Notes under the pieces: generated by a model
What the model was told of the DNA's origin: nothing
The model's database searches: none
What the model saw: only the letters and a program-made list of their open reading frames with translations
Program-made: the position numbers and the translations under genes
Origin: Lenzites betulinus
Taxonomy: Eukaryota; Basidiomycota; Agaricomycetes; Polyporales; Polyporaceae
DNA length: 64,000 bases
Assembly: GCA_022264855.1 (NCBI GenBank)
Contig: JABYQU010000002.1
Coordinates: forward strand, 372,001 to 436,000
Direction of reading: 5' to 3'
In this document: in pieces, positions 32,315-43,599 of the stretch
How positions within the stretch are numbered: the stretch's first letter is position 1
Layout of the letters: the number at the start of each line of letters is the position of its first letter

Positions 32315-33186
32315 CGGTGCGGCACTCGGGAGGAAAGGAGAGGACGGGTTGGCAAGGAGGAGAGCGGACGCGGGGATGGGAGAATATTATCTGGGCTCGG
32401 GGAGGGGGAGCAGAGCGGGATATCCCAGGATATCCATCGCGCACATGTCTTCCAAGTCCGAATCCTCGAGGTCCGAATCCTCGAGGTGCATGTCCTCTGT
32501 GACCGTTGCCGGAGACCTTCCCGCCCGACGTTCCTGCCGCTGCCCCGCGATCTGAGATGTCTTGTCACACGATCTCCCCGATCTGGCACCTGCATGTCAC
32601 GTCTTGCAGGACCCTGTCACGCCTCCTGTGCGCCCCCAATCAGCGACGCAGGCATCCGCGCGCGTTCTTGTCTCCAGCCGCCATCTCGCTCGCAGATACG
32701 GCGCCGCCTACAATGCCTCCGAATTGCGGCGAATCGCTCGCTCTATCTGCAGGCACCGCGGGAACAGCGCCTCGCCGTTTGTCATATGCCCAGTCCCACC
32801 GGCCATCGATGCACGCTGCCTCGCGTCCCGCCCGATAATAATATTCGCATGCACTGGGGAAATATTGTGCTTCCCCGGTCCCCTCGGGCTCTCGCGCGCC
32901 CCGATTGCTACCTCGCGGTCTGCGATCCCCATCTCTGCACCATATTCAGCCGCTCCATAGGTACGTACGGGTAACCGCGGGTAAGGGGCTAGCCGTCTCT
33001 GGTCTCGAGGGCCGTCGGCTTCAAGTCCCTGTCTATCCGCGCTGCGTCCCTTAATACCTCCCCCTCTCGCTTCCGACCTCGCTGTGGCTGCACCCTGTCT
33101 GCCTTCGTCCGCCCGGCACTCACAATCCCTCCCACACGAGGTCAAGCACACCATTCCCTCCCCGTCCACTCCCTCAGCAGCACAAC
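32315..33186. promoter_or_regulatory. Shared divergent promoter region of the fucosylation-type gene pair
   Basis: 872 bp between two start codons pointing away from each other. It contains a 2 x 15-bp direct repeat (GTCCGAATCCTCGAG, 32456-32470 and 32471-32485) that includes an XhoI-like palindrome, and a C/T-rich leader before 33187. Frames crossing it (for example 32294-32974 plus) have no domain and are not called. Confidence 0.45.
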
Positions 33187-34674
33187 ATGGACCACAAGGA
33201 TGTCCCCCAGACCTGGCAGGTCGCCGGTGTAGTCTCTTTCTACATGTCGGCAGCGCTCGTCGTACGTCATTTGCAACCGTTGACACTGCAATTGCACATG
33301 GTATCTAACTTGCACAACACAGATGGTCTTTGTGTAGGTTTTCGACTTCACCAGCTGGACTCGAGGCGGCTCTGACAATCCTGCGTTTTCAGTAACAAGG
33401 CGGTCTTGAACTCGTCTCCAGACCTGCCGCTCTTCTTTTTGCTCCTTCAGCTCACCCTCGCGGTAGTGCTCCTGCATGGGGCTGCGTTCGTCACCAAGCG
33501 CGTCGAAATACCCAAACTAGAGCTGAAGACAGCAAAGAAGCTCGCCCCAGTCACGCTAGTCAACGTCATTGGCCTCGTGTTTAACATTCTGTGCCTTCGA
33601 GGTGTCGACGCGTCTTTCTTTCAAGTAAGACGGAGCAGCATGTGCCACCGTAACCGTTTACTTACTCCACGTTAGATTGCCAGGGGAATGGTTTTGCCCC
33701 TCACGATCATCGTATCTTCGATCAACGCCCGCTCCCTCCCGTCCATGCGAGTCCTTTTCGCCGCGGGAATCGTCACCGCTGGATTCTTCATCGGCGTGGC
33801 ACCTACATCACTGTCAGCATCCTCAGACCGCTGGCACGAGGCTCCCAGCCGCCTTGCTATCGCTTACGGTGTCCTATCTTCGCTATTCATCGCGATACAC
33901 GCCGTCCTCATCAAGGTTTCGCTGCCGCACGCCCAAAACTCTACCATCCAGCTTGCCTATTGGCAGAACCTTGGTTCTGCACTCCTCCTTGGACCGTTCA
34001 TCCTATTCCAAGGCGAGCTCTCGAAGCTCTCTGAGTTGATACGCACCCCCGAATGGAACGCCGAGGTATTTGTGTGGGGAAGCCTCATCACTGGCGTTTT
34101 CGGTTTCCTTCTCTGTGTCGCCGGGCTGCTCAGTATCAAGGTTACGAGCCCTGTGACGCACATGTTCTCTAGTGTAAGTTCATCGTTTTTCCTCTCTACC
34201 AACGCAGGCACTGACTTCGTGGACCCTGTTCGCGATCCCTCTGTCGCCGACCGCCTTGTGCAACCTCAGGCTGCCCGCTCCGCTGTCCAGACGCTTTTGG
34301 GCGTGTGGATCTTCCGTGACCTACTTACCGCGTGAGTGCCCTTCTCCTGATACGCTTTATGCGCTATGTGCCTTGCTTCGCGCTTCTTCCGACTCTCTAT
34401 GTCCTCCCTGGATTGACGCTCTTCTCATGTCATCCGTCAAGGCGTCTGCTAATCACTGCACGTCCACAGGAATCGCGCTATCTCAATCCTCGTAATCGCC
34501 GTCGGTACCATGTACTACACATGGGTCAAGTCTGTCGAGACCGCCCCGGCCGCACCCCGTCCTGCAGCGCCCATTCCGAAAGACGACATCGAAGCGAACG
34601 GTGGCGTGCAGCTCGAACAGATCGAGGGCGAGGTCCACGATTGGCAGGACGAGAAAAGGACACACCCTGCATAG
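33187..34674 (+). CDS. GDP-fucose-transporter-like nucleotide-sugar transporter (SLC35C1 type, six exons)
   Basis: Predicted 360-aa multi-pass Golgi antiporter. Exons: 33187-33261, 33323-33333 (11 nt), 33393-33624, 33676-34173, 34270-34331, 34470-34674. The spliced protein shows the triose-phosphate/nucleotide-sugar translocator pattern: SFYMSAALVMVFVNKAVLNSSPDLPLF, TLVNVIGLVFNILCLRGVDASFFQIARGMVLPLTI, LSSLFIAIHAVLIK, IKVTSPVTHMFSS, AVQTLLGVWIFRD and MYYTWVKS. The segments FVNK, KVTSPVTH and YTWVK line up with the same places in animal SLC35C1, and the length matches (about 360 aa). Role: import GDP-fucose (or a similar GDP-sugar) in exchange for GMP. It lies head-to-head with the O-fucosyltransferase-like gene. 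A hydrophilic acidic C-terminus follows the last helix. Confidence 0.82.
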
Positions 34675-36868
34675 GCCGCACTTCTCCCCCACGTCGCTCT
34701 TCCGCCCTTGCTCCACATCAGCCGCCATCCGATGGCGACCACTAGGGCGACTCCATGGGATCGTTGTCATATGCTGTGGTCGCGCTCGACGGTTCGACGT
34801 CGATGTGATGGGCGCGAAGAGATGGATGTGCCGACGTCGGTTACGCCGCAGCTTCAAGGACTCTTTGCTTGGAACTCACGACCTCTACATTGAACTTACG
34901 ACCTCCGCTCCGAACTCACGACCTTCACTAATACCCATACTCGGAGGCGGGGACACGGGGATATCTGCTCCTGCCTTTCGGACTCCTCGGATCTCGTCTT
35001 TTGCATGTACGCTAGCCGAGGCCCGTCTCTGTATACATTCCGTGCAATCTGATCAGGTGTGTTCTCTCGGGCGATTTGTGACATTTCTCCGGCGCACAAG
35101 GGCTGGACTCGCTCTGCTCACCCACGCTCGACGCTTGGCACCATTGCATTATCGGATCCTCCACTCCCTCGGGACGAGCGTGCCCATTTGCGGAGGGGGA
35201 CCTGGAGCGGCCGCAGGCTGTCTTCTGCCGCTCGACCCCTTCGAGCTCCTTTCTTGCCCCTCGGACGCTCGTGGCGGCTGTGCGTAGCGCACTTCCGTAC
35301 GCCAGCCCGCGCGCCTCCTCCCATGCCCATGGGAAGACGAAGCAGCCAAAGCCGGCATCCGTCCGTCACGTCCGTGCTCCAGATGACCAGCAGCAAGCTC
35401 GCCGTCCGTGTCCCCCATTCAATGCGTGCCTCGCGCCCGCGCGACTGTCAAATTAAAAAGAAGTGTCAGTGTCGCCGTCGAGGTTCCGCCGCCTGCTGCT
35501 GGTCCCGCGCGGTGCACCGCCGCACAACGATCACGCCCGCTTTAGCGTGGCATACGCCCGTCCTAAAGGCCTAACGTCTCGCTTCGCGCCCTGCGCGTAG
35601 CGTTCGCTGCATGTACGCCGCAATGCGCCGCGCACATCGCGGGGAGGCGCACCGGGGAGCCGGGGCGAGTGGGCGTTCGCCTGATCTCCCAGGCCTCGCG
35701 GCATACGGCCGAGCTCAGGCTGAGGCTCGGTGCTCTACGCCAGACGCTGCTCGAACGTCGAATGCGCGCGCGCGAGGGCTGGTTCCAGTTCTGATTCTGA
35801 TGAGCGGCGGCACGCTGCAGCCGCCAGTGACTAGTGACTAATTTAAATGTCAGTGAAGCCCGCGCAGGTCATCGGGCAGCTGCATAGAGTCGATACGCCC
35901 GTCCGCATCCGCCATGGCGCAGTGCCGCACCGGCAGGCATGGCATCTCCGTTGACGGAGGTGGCAGACGGCGCGGTCGTCCGTCGCCGTTTCTGTCCCCT
36001 GTGGCTGCCCGCCGACGTCTACACACCGTCATCAATCGTGCGCAGTCATACGTGGGGCGAGCTAATATTATAGATGCACCGAGGCCGCTCAGTTTGGCTC
36101 ACCTTTCGCCCTGCCTCGCCGTCTTCACGCGTTGGGGTCGACGCCACAGGTGTGCACGCGCTGCAGTGCTTCTCGTGCGCCCGTCGAGGAGATGGGAAGC
36201 GACGCGGGCCTAGTGGCGCGTGCGCTGACTACGGCCTTGAGCACAATCGAACGTCGAAGTTCCAACGCACGTCGGCAGGCGGCGTATTCAATTTCGAGAC
36301 CTGGTGCTCGCGACGTACATCGCGTGGGGAGCGCGTGGGCGCTGGACCGCGGGGTCCGGGACGCGTTTGCGATCGCAATTTAGCACGGCTGCCGCGGCGG
36401 GAGCATGTACGGTACACGCCGTGCCGCTCTGGGACGTCGTGTGGGTCGGCGATGGCGTCGAACTAGTGCTGTACGACACATCTCGGGTGCGCTCGAGCAG
36501 GGGTGCAGAATCTAGAGTGAGGGGCTCGATCCGTGGAAGCAAGACCCACCGGTCAACCGGTCACGGTCGGCGTTGCCTTCCGGCGCACAAAACAGCACAA
36601 GCCGTTTGGTTTGCGAGCCGAGGGTGGAGTGACTGTCTCGGGCACCCCTGGGCATTCGTCGCCGCCTATGATGACGAGTGTGCAAACCTTGTCGATCTTG
36701 TGTTACCATCGCCCTGACCTCGTGCAGGTTGCGCTCGCGAGACGTGGATGAGTATATCCGCCAAGGCCGCCGTGGACGGTGTTGCCGATCGTGGCGACTT
36801 CGAGCAGCGCAAATGTTGAGCCGACCACCTTGTCCTGAATATCGTAACAGGTACATGCACGTCTCTTC
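34675..36868. other. Unique non-genic flank before the tandem array
   Basis: 2.2 kb without a recognised gene: 3' UTR of the transporter, then sequence with only short overlapping frames. It is not repeated elsewhere in the window as far as I can see and marks the left edge of the array. Confidence 0.5.
34872..34931. repeat. Three-copy 20-bp tandem repeat
   Basis: Three consecutive imperfect copies of GAACTCACGACCT plus 7 variable bases, starting at 34872, 34892 and 34912, in the 3' flank of the transporter gene. Confidence 0.7.
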
Positions 36869-37632
36869 GTTGCTGCAGGTTCGTTCGCAACCATGGAGCA
36901 GGTACAATCTTGTGTTTGCGGTCCTGGTGATACGGCCAGCGAGAACGGTGTTGCCGCAGAGGAACAAACTGGAACAAGACAAAGAGACATCCATCGGAAG
37001 CGCTCGGATGACCGCAAACCCTAACCCAGGTGGCAGAGCGTGACAGTGCGTGTAGTTGACGGGGACATTATTTCTTCCCGCTTCCTCCGAACATGTGCAT
37101 TCGGTCAAATTATCACTCACTCCGACGTACCACCATATGCACCCCGGTGTTTTCAGGGCTTGCGGCCATGCCGACCTCGCCCCGTCGCGCAGCGTAATCG
37201 ATGTCCCTAAGAATGCACCCCTCGAACACACTCGTCATTTCTCACCAGCGCAAGGGTCCCCAATCACGCGGCCTCAAAGCTTCACGGCCCCTCAGTGGCT
37301 CTCAATGGTCCCTCACGTCCATGATCTCGGAATCGGAATCTCAGATGGCCACAGTAACAACGCTCGGTGCTCGGCTCGAGCGCGGCCACGACTTCCCAGT
37401 TCGACAGATCGCATTAGCCACCCAAACAATGCCGCCGCTGACGCTGACGGACATGCAGGCCGACCGCACCTGCTGCCATTTATTGCCTCTTCGCGGTCCT
37501 ATGGCTCGCATCTGCTCTTGCCCGCTGCCCCGCTCTCTGGCCGCTGTCGCATTCCGCCCCCGACGCCTGTCCGAGTTCTTATACCGCCGTCCTGAAGTTG
37601 TTCTCTGACTCGCACACTCGCCTACCGCAGAC

Positions 37633-39572
37633 ATGACCGTCCCCGCTGAAATGCTCACGCCTCCCCTCTCCGCGACCGACTTTCCCGAGGATGTCTGGGA
37701 CAAGTACACACTGCATCACGCTGCGTCTGGTGCCCCTGGGCCATCCAGCGGACACCGTTACGAGCGGAAGATGGGCGAGACTGAGCTCTCGTATTTTCTG
37801 CCATCACGACAGACGGGCGTGAACGACATGTGAGTGAGCGGCGTGCGCGAGAAGGACAGTTTTGCTGACGGCCTGCGCAGGTACTTGCATCTCGGGTTTA
37901 GAGCGCCCGAGCATATCGCCCGGCGTGAACGCATGTGCACCGTGTGGGCCATCCTCCGACTACGGCATCCGATGCTCTGCGCCCGCGCCGACATGCGTGA
38001 CTACGGCGACGTAAGGTTCATGTACGTGCTATTCGTGTTTTCATCTGTGGGCGCGCTCTAAGTGCGTGATTGTCACCGCAGCTATGACGCCCCCTCGTCT
38101 GCAGAGGATGCCTATTGCGATGCGGACGCTAACCTTGAGTATCGCATCCAGACGAAAGATGGTCTGTACATAGCCTCTCCCGTCCTATCCACGCACTGAC
38201 GTCGCTATGTTCTTGCAGAACTGATTGACACCTATCTGAACGGCCCGCGCACACTCTCGAACTCTAGGCTGTCATACCTGATCATGTCGGAGCCTGCCAA
38301 CTCCCCGGAGCTCATGCCGACGCCCCCTCGCACGCCGTCACCCGCCAACGTGCAGCTAGACCTTGGTGCGGCGCCCGAGGCCGAGGCCGAGATCGAGCCC
38401 AAACAGGAGTACGAGCTGCTCATCTGCGCAATGCATTTCCTCGGGGACGGCATGGCGCTGCACCAGTTTGCAAATGACCTCTTTGGATTACTCGGTGGCG
38501 CGAAGTCTGACGAGGAATTGCAAGACTTGCTGCAAGAGGAATGGCGGACCCGGTGGCAGGTCGCCCCTGAGGAGGTGAGTTCCTGTCCTTGACGTAGAGT
38601 TTGAGTTTGCACGGCATCTTAACGCCGCGACGGTAGTGCGTCCTTCCCCCCGCGCTCGAAGATAACATGCCATTGCCATCTTTAAGGTTCCGCCGGGTTG
38701 CCGCCCAGGTCGACTTCCAGCTCTCGCAGCAGCGGCTCGTAGGCGGGCAGGTCTTCCCGCGCCAGAAGCACCCCGAGCGCCACACCGTCGTGCCGACCGT
38801 CTCCTTCCCCGAAGAGCGCACGAAGGCTATCTTGAAGAACTGCAAGGCGCACGGCGTGTCCATCTCCGCGGCGCTCTTCGCGGTCTGCAACGCTGCCTGG
38901 AGCCGCACGGGCGGCGGGAGCAAGGCGGCGCCCACGCTCATGTACTCCGCGCTCAACCTCCGCCCCTACTTCTCCGTGCCGCGCGCGCTCCCGCAGTGGG
39001 ACTCGTACTGGTACCTCGCCATCGGGTACTTCAACGTCGTCCTTCCCAGCTTCCTCCCTGCGGACGCCGCCGCCGCCGCCACGACGTTCTGGCTCCGCGC
39101 GCGCGGCGCGAAGGAGCAGAGCACGCGCGCGGCGAAGAGCCCGCTGGTCGCCTCGCGCACGCACGAGATGGCGCTCGAGCGTGGGGAGCGCGCGCGTGCG
39201 TGGGCGAAGGAGGACGACGAGCGCGAGCTGGGTACTTGGGTCCCCCCCGTGCCCGCGCCCGCGGACGCCAGCTCGCCTCCGCGGGAGTCGGTATACCCTG
39301 CGCGCGCGAAGGCTCCGGCCGCCGCGTTGATCGGGCTGTCCCTCCTGGGCAATCTGGACGGCATCTACAAGCACGCCGCGTTCCCGGGCGCGGAGCTGCA
39401 CACGCTGACGACAGGCTCGCGCCAGCGTCAGGGCGCGATGCTGCTCTTTGGGTACACGTTCAAGGGCCGGCTGTGGATTAGCTTGGGCTATGACCGCAAC
39501 GGGTTCGAGGGCGACGTCGTGGACAGGTTCTGGAAGGAGGCGCTAGACTGTGTGGACGAGTTCCTAGGATGA
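37633..39572 (+). CDS. HxxxDG acyltransferase, array copy 1 (five exons)
   Basis: Predicted 569-aa CoA-dependent acyltransferase of the condensation/chloramphenicol-acetyltransferase-like fold, nearest in style to fungal Tri3-like or alcohol O-acetyltransferases. Exons: 37633-37829, 37881-38021, 38082-38161, 38219-38574, 38637-39572. The catalytic motif HFLGDG (HxxxDG) falls at about residues 212-217. The second half has VDFQLSQQRLVGGQVFPRQ, a long helical insert rich in Ala/Arg/Glu (about residues 415-475), and GRLWISLGYDRNGF near the end. It would acylate a small secondary metabolite or alcohol; no biosynthetic partner gene is visible nearby. Compared with copies 2 and 3 it carries T2, M7 and G33 (versus S, I, S), plus two changes in exon 3. 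Start ATG at 37633. Confidence 0.85.
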
Positions 39573-42500
39573 GTGCGCGCGGGCACTGGACGGACATGGA
39601 CTGCGCGGTATACGTAGGCATTGATGTGGACGCTTTGGCAATCGATGACGACTCGCTCGCGAGGTGGCGGCGCGTCCCTGCTGGATTCACGTTTGGCGTC
39701 GACTGCGCCTGCCCTCGTTGTGCCCTGCGCGGGTCGGCGCGGGGGTGTTCCGTGTGTGTTCGCGTTACAGATTGCCAGACGAACATTTACGGACTCATCG
39801 TGGACAGTAGGTGGTAGTGCTGCCTGTTGTGCATAGTAGGTAGTAGTGCTGCCGTGGTCGTGGACAGTGGGGGGAGTGCAGTAGGTAGTACCTCCTGTGG
39901 TGGCCCCCGTGGTGGCTCTTGCAATAGGCAGTGCCTCCCGCCGTGTACTCGGTGAGCAGCATATCCCCTCAGCCCGTCGAATTTCCCATTCCTCACGAGC
40001 AGGACAGTACTCCTTGCAGCGCGGCGCACAGTCCTACGAGCGGAGCAAGTCCGAACGAATGGGCGCCTGCTATCCGAGTCCGCGCCCACACTGACTGCCG
40101 TTCTCCCTCGCACCGCCACCTCGATTCCCCATCTCCCCCTGGCGGCGACTATGCAGGTCCCTCCCGCACAGCGCGCTGCCGACGGAACAGCACTTTGTGC
40201 CGCCCGCCAGCGCAGGCAGTCTCGGAGCCCACCCCAGCGGAGCTCCCATCCCGACCCTGCATCGGCCACGTCCCTGCGCGCGCGCCGCGGCGGATGAGCC
40301 TTTGGCGCTGACGGAGGTTGGGGTGCATGCCGCGGCACCCCCTCTCTGACGCACGCCCAGCAGTAAGTGACACAGCGCGCGAGGTTCGTTTCCTCAGCCT
40401 TCCCCTCAGTCTGACAAGTTGCCGCGCAGGCAGAGCTAATGGCAATGAATCGACTCGTGCCGGGCGGGCACAGAACTCGCTAAGCAGACGTGGTCTGGCA
40501 CCCAAACGAGTCCGGATCCGTGCGGCGCCCCGCCCCTCGTCCCTGTCCCCTCACTCGAGACGCGCTCGCGACGCCGTGCTCTGGCGGGCATTGGCTCTCG
40601 CCCGCCGCTATAGTAGCCTGTACGTGACCGTGCCCGCCCATTCCGGTCCCAAACGGTACCGAACGTGTGCGCATCGACCGCGAGCAACGCAGCGATCGCG
40701 TTGCGAGCTGCTCCGTCGAACATGTTCGCTGACGCGCCCGGTGAGTCTTTCCATTCTGCGCTCGTCGCAAAACACACAGTGATGCTTGCGTAGAGCCCGC
40801 ATCGATACGCGCGCAGGGACGGTACCGCCGCAGAAGCTACCAGTTGTGGCCCGCTCTCTGGCGCAACACTCTCGGGACTGCGCGATTCAGGGCTCGAATC
40901 CGTTACGGCCGCCGGCGGATTCAGTCTGCGATAGTGTGGACGCTTCCAGCAGCACCCTCGCGCCGCGCCTCCGCGTACTTGGTCGGTGTGCCGAGTTTCA
41001 AGATGGTAACGTTGCAGTGCACGTAGGTATGTTTCACTCGTGCCCCTACTCTACGTGTACTAACCGCCCTCCTGTACAGGCTTATTGACGGTCTGTAAAT
41101 TACTCGTTATGGGACGCGGCCAGGCTCGCTGGGGAATCGATTCGCGGCCGCCTTCGTACCAGAGTCTTTATGCGCCACCCCCGCCCAGACTCTATTAGCG
41201 GGACTCGAGCGAGCTTGCATGACGCGGAGGACACTCTCGGAGGACAGGGCGCTGCGCTGCGCGCTCGCCATGCCGCCAACACGATACCCGACTCCGGACG
41301 ACTGCAGGGTCGCGCAGAGCCCTCGAAAACGCCACGCGCGTACCGACGCTCCGCGAGTTGGTCGGCGGCCGTTCACGAACTCATCATGAACGGCGCTCCA
41401 CGCCGCCATCTTGGCTCGCCCTCGCGGCCGTCGTCCCCTGCGGCGGAGACTCGGAGCAGATCGCGCGCTGCACAATGCAGAGGATGAGGCCCCGTGAGTG
41501 TTTCTTTCTGGTTTCTTGCGCGAACGCCGAATGGACACCACAGTGCTCGCATGAACTTTGCGAAGATACGCGAACAGGGACGGCGGCGCCGTGGAGACAA
41601 CAAGTTGTCGCCGCCCGCACCCCTAGCACCGCGAAGTGTCTCGTCCCACGTAGGGCTCGAATATGTTACGGGCGTCGGTGGGCTCGCACCGAGAGTCAGC
41701 GTGCCGAACTGCAGCGTGGCGACACATGGCCGCAGCGGGGGGTAAGGCTGCTTCCCTCGTGTCCCCCCTGGCCATATACTCACCACACTCCTGTGCACAC
41801 AGTCCCTTGACGGCCTCTAAACGATTCAGCACGGGACGCTCCCGGGGTAGCTGCATAATCGTCTCGCAGTAGCGCTGTTCGCGCCGGATTCTTCCAGCAA
41901 CACCCGCGGACAAGCCTGCCTTGTCTCGGCCTGTCTCAAACTTGGTGAGTGTGTGCCAGCGGTGGCACATTGGTCTCGTCTGTACCGCCTCCAAATGAGT
42001 GCTAACTATCGCTTGCCATGTAATAGACTCCATTGGCGGTCTCGAACGAGCCAGCGCAACGTGGAGTTCCCCACCAGGGGACTGGGCGCCGCGCGCCCGT
42101 ACGCGCTCGCTTCCGGGTACCGCAAACACGATGCCTAAAGTGTGAACGTCACTCGACAACAACAGCAGGGTCGCGCAGAGCCGCCGCTCGCGTACCGAGC
42201 GCCCCCGTCGGTAGCCTCAGTACGAACGAACGAACGGCGCAGTCACCTGGCAGTGTCTCGTGTGCTGGCCACCTTGGCTCGTACTGCCCCCATTGTCGGC
42301 CGCAGCGCAGAGGGTGTATGGTCGTGCACGCAGGTTGCACGCCGCGCAACACACAAGGAAGCGCGAGCGGAAATGGAGGACACAAATCGCGCCATAGCAC
42401 AAGAACCGCGCAAACACGTCGTACGCGGTCTCGGACCCTGGCGTCCGTCCCGTACGCTCTCACCGCCCAACGTGAAACAGACAAAGCGGTCTGAATCCGT

Positions 42501-43599
42501 GCGCTGCCAAGGGTACCGTACGGACGAAGTTCGCATGTACGAGATCGACAAATATATTGTCTTTTCCGACGTAGACAAGGACGGTGGCATATTCGTGGTG
42601 CGAAGGACCTGTAGTTCCCCTGGCGCCGGAAATCCCAAGACTGGCAGACTCTCGTGCAACAACACGACGCACGGCCGAATACGTTGTGGGCGGGACGTCG
42701 TCAATTTGGTACGCGACCCCGCCACCTCGATGCACCACTTTGTTTCGTGTTGCCTGGGCGCTGGGCGTCGAGCGCGCCGCGCGGAGGTACTTCTACGACC
42801 ATGCCGCAAGCAGTCGCCATCTAAATGTGAGTGGAAAGGGACACCGCACCGCGAAATCACAAAATCGGCCGCCGACAAAGACTCTCCCATCGCCGTGTTC
42901 AGAGAATCCGTCGCCGCCGACCGGCATCGTGCCCCCGTGTGCTGATACCTGGTACGCGCGCTGCCCTGTACGTTTCGCGCAAATGCGCCGATTTACAGCC
43001 CGATCCGAGCATTTCGAGTGTTTGACCTTTGACAGGCCTGGTGCAGGCGGGCTTGGTCGCGCCGCGGAACAGGCCAAAAGTCGAATGCCTCCGATAGAGC
43101 TGTAACTCGACGGACGTGTTCCAAACGTTCACGATAGCCCGTTCGCTACGCGGCTGCAAGCGGGGGAGAGATTTCCGCCCGGGGCGCACATTTCTTGGTA
43201 CGGGGCGCGCGGGGGCGAGTGTACGGCACGGGCGGGGATCGGAAACGATTGCGACGCGCTGGAAATGGGTGAGCCTATGCAGAGAGTATGCGTGGATGGG
43301 CGTACCATGTTTCAGGGCCGCGCGAAGCGACGTCGGGTTGTTGTTTGCGATGTTCTATTCCGGCGCCCGGCGCTGCAGAGCGAAGTCACGCTTTTGTCTG
43401 CTCCGGCGGACCTACCAACCCTCAGGCGGGTGCAGGATAAGCAAAGAAATCCGCGTACCAAGTGCCAGGGCGTCCGGGCACGATGCCAGCACGGGGTGGA
43501 CGATCTTGGGTGTACATGGGGGGACTGCATCACGGGGCAGGAGCTTGGACTGCTCGGGAAGAGCTGCGATTCGATGAGCGTATGCCGTATATCCAGTAC
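39573..43599. other. Non-genic part of unit copy 1, proximal section
   Basis: Four kilobases with GC-rich overlapping frames but no domain. A repeated GTAGGTAGTAGTGCTGCC motif lies just downstream of the acyltransferase (39809-39900). A 765-bp-spaced pair of related segments is annotated separately. The plus frame 42142-42945 is long but unrecognised. Confidence 0.5.
40735..41850 (+). pseudogene. Pair of related gene-relic-like segments, 765-bp spacing
   Basis: Segment A (about 40735-41100) and segment B (about 41495-41850) can be aligned: both begin CCGTGAGT or CGGTGAGT, then share CAGGGACGG, GCTCGAAT..GTTACG and a final TTGACGGxCTxTAAA. A contains what looks like a complete intron (41023-41080: GTAGGTATG, branch-like TACTAAC, ending TACAG), and B has a decayed version. 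This suggests a duplicated, decayed gene whose identity I cannot name. Confidence 0.4.

Noticed and set aside
32294..32974. 226-aa plus frame in the divergent promoter
   Set aside because: Overlaps the start of the O-fucosyltransferase-like gene in antisense and shows no family similarity; the small direct repeat makes part of it look periodic.
39569..39817. 82-aa frame starting in the acyltransferase stop codon (ATGA overlap)
   Set aside because: Coupled overlapping starts are not expected in a eukaryotic nuclear gene, the frame has no domain, and a one-base change in copy 2 alters its end.
42142..42945. 267-aa plus frame in the unit's non-genic part
   Set aside because: No domain, no promoter or intron signals, Arg/Pro/Ser-biased composition. 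Identity between copies reflects recent duplication only.
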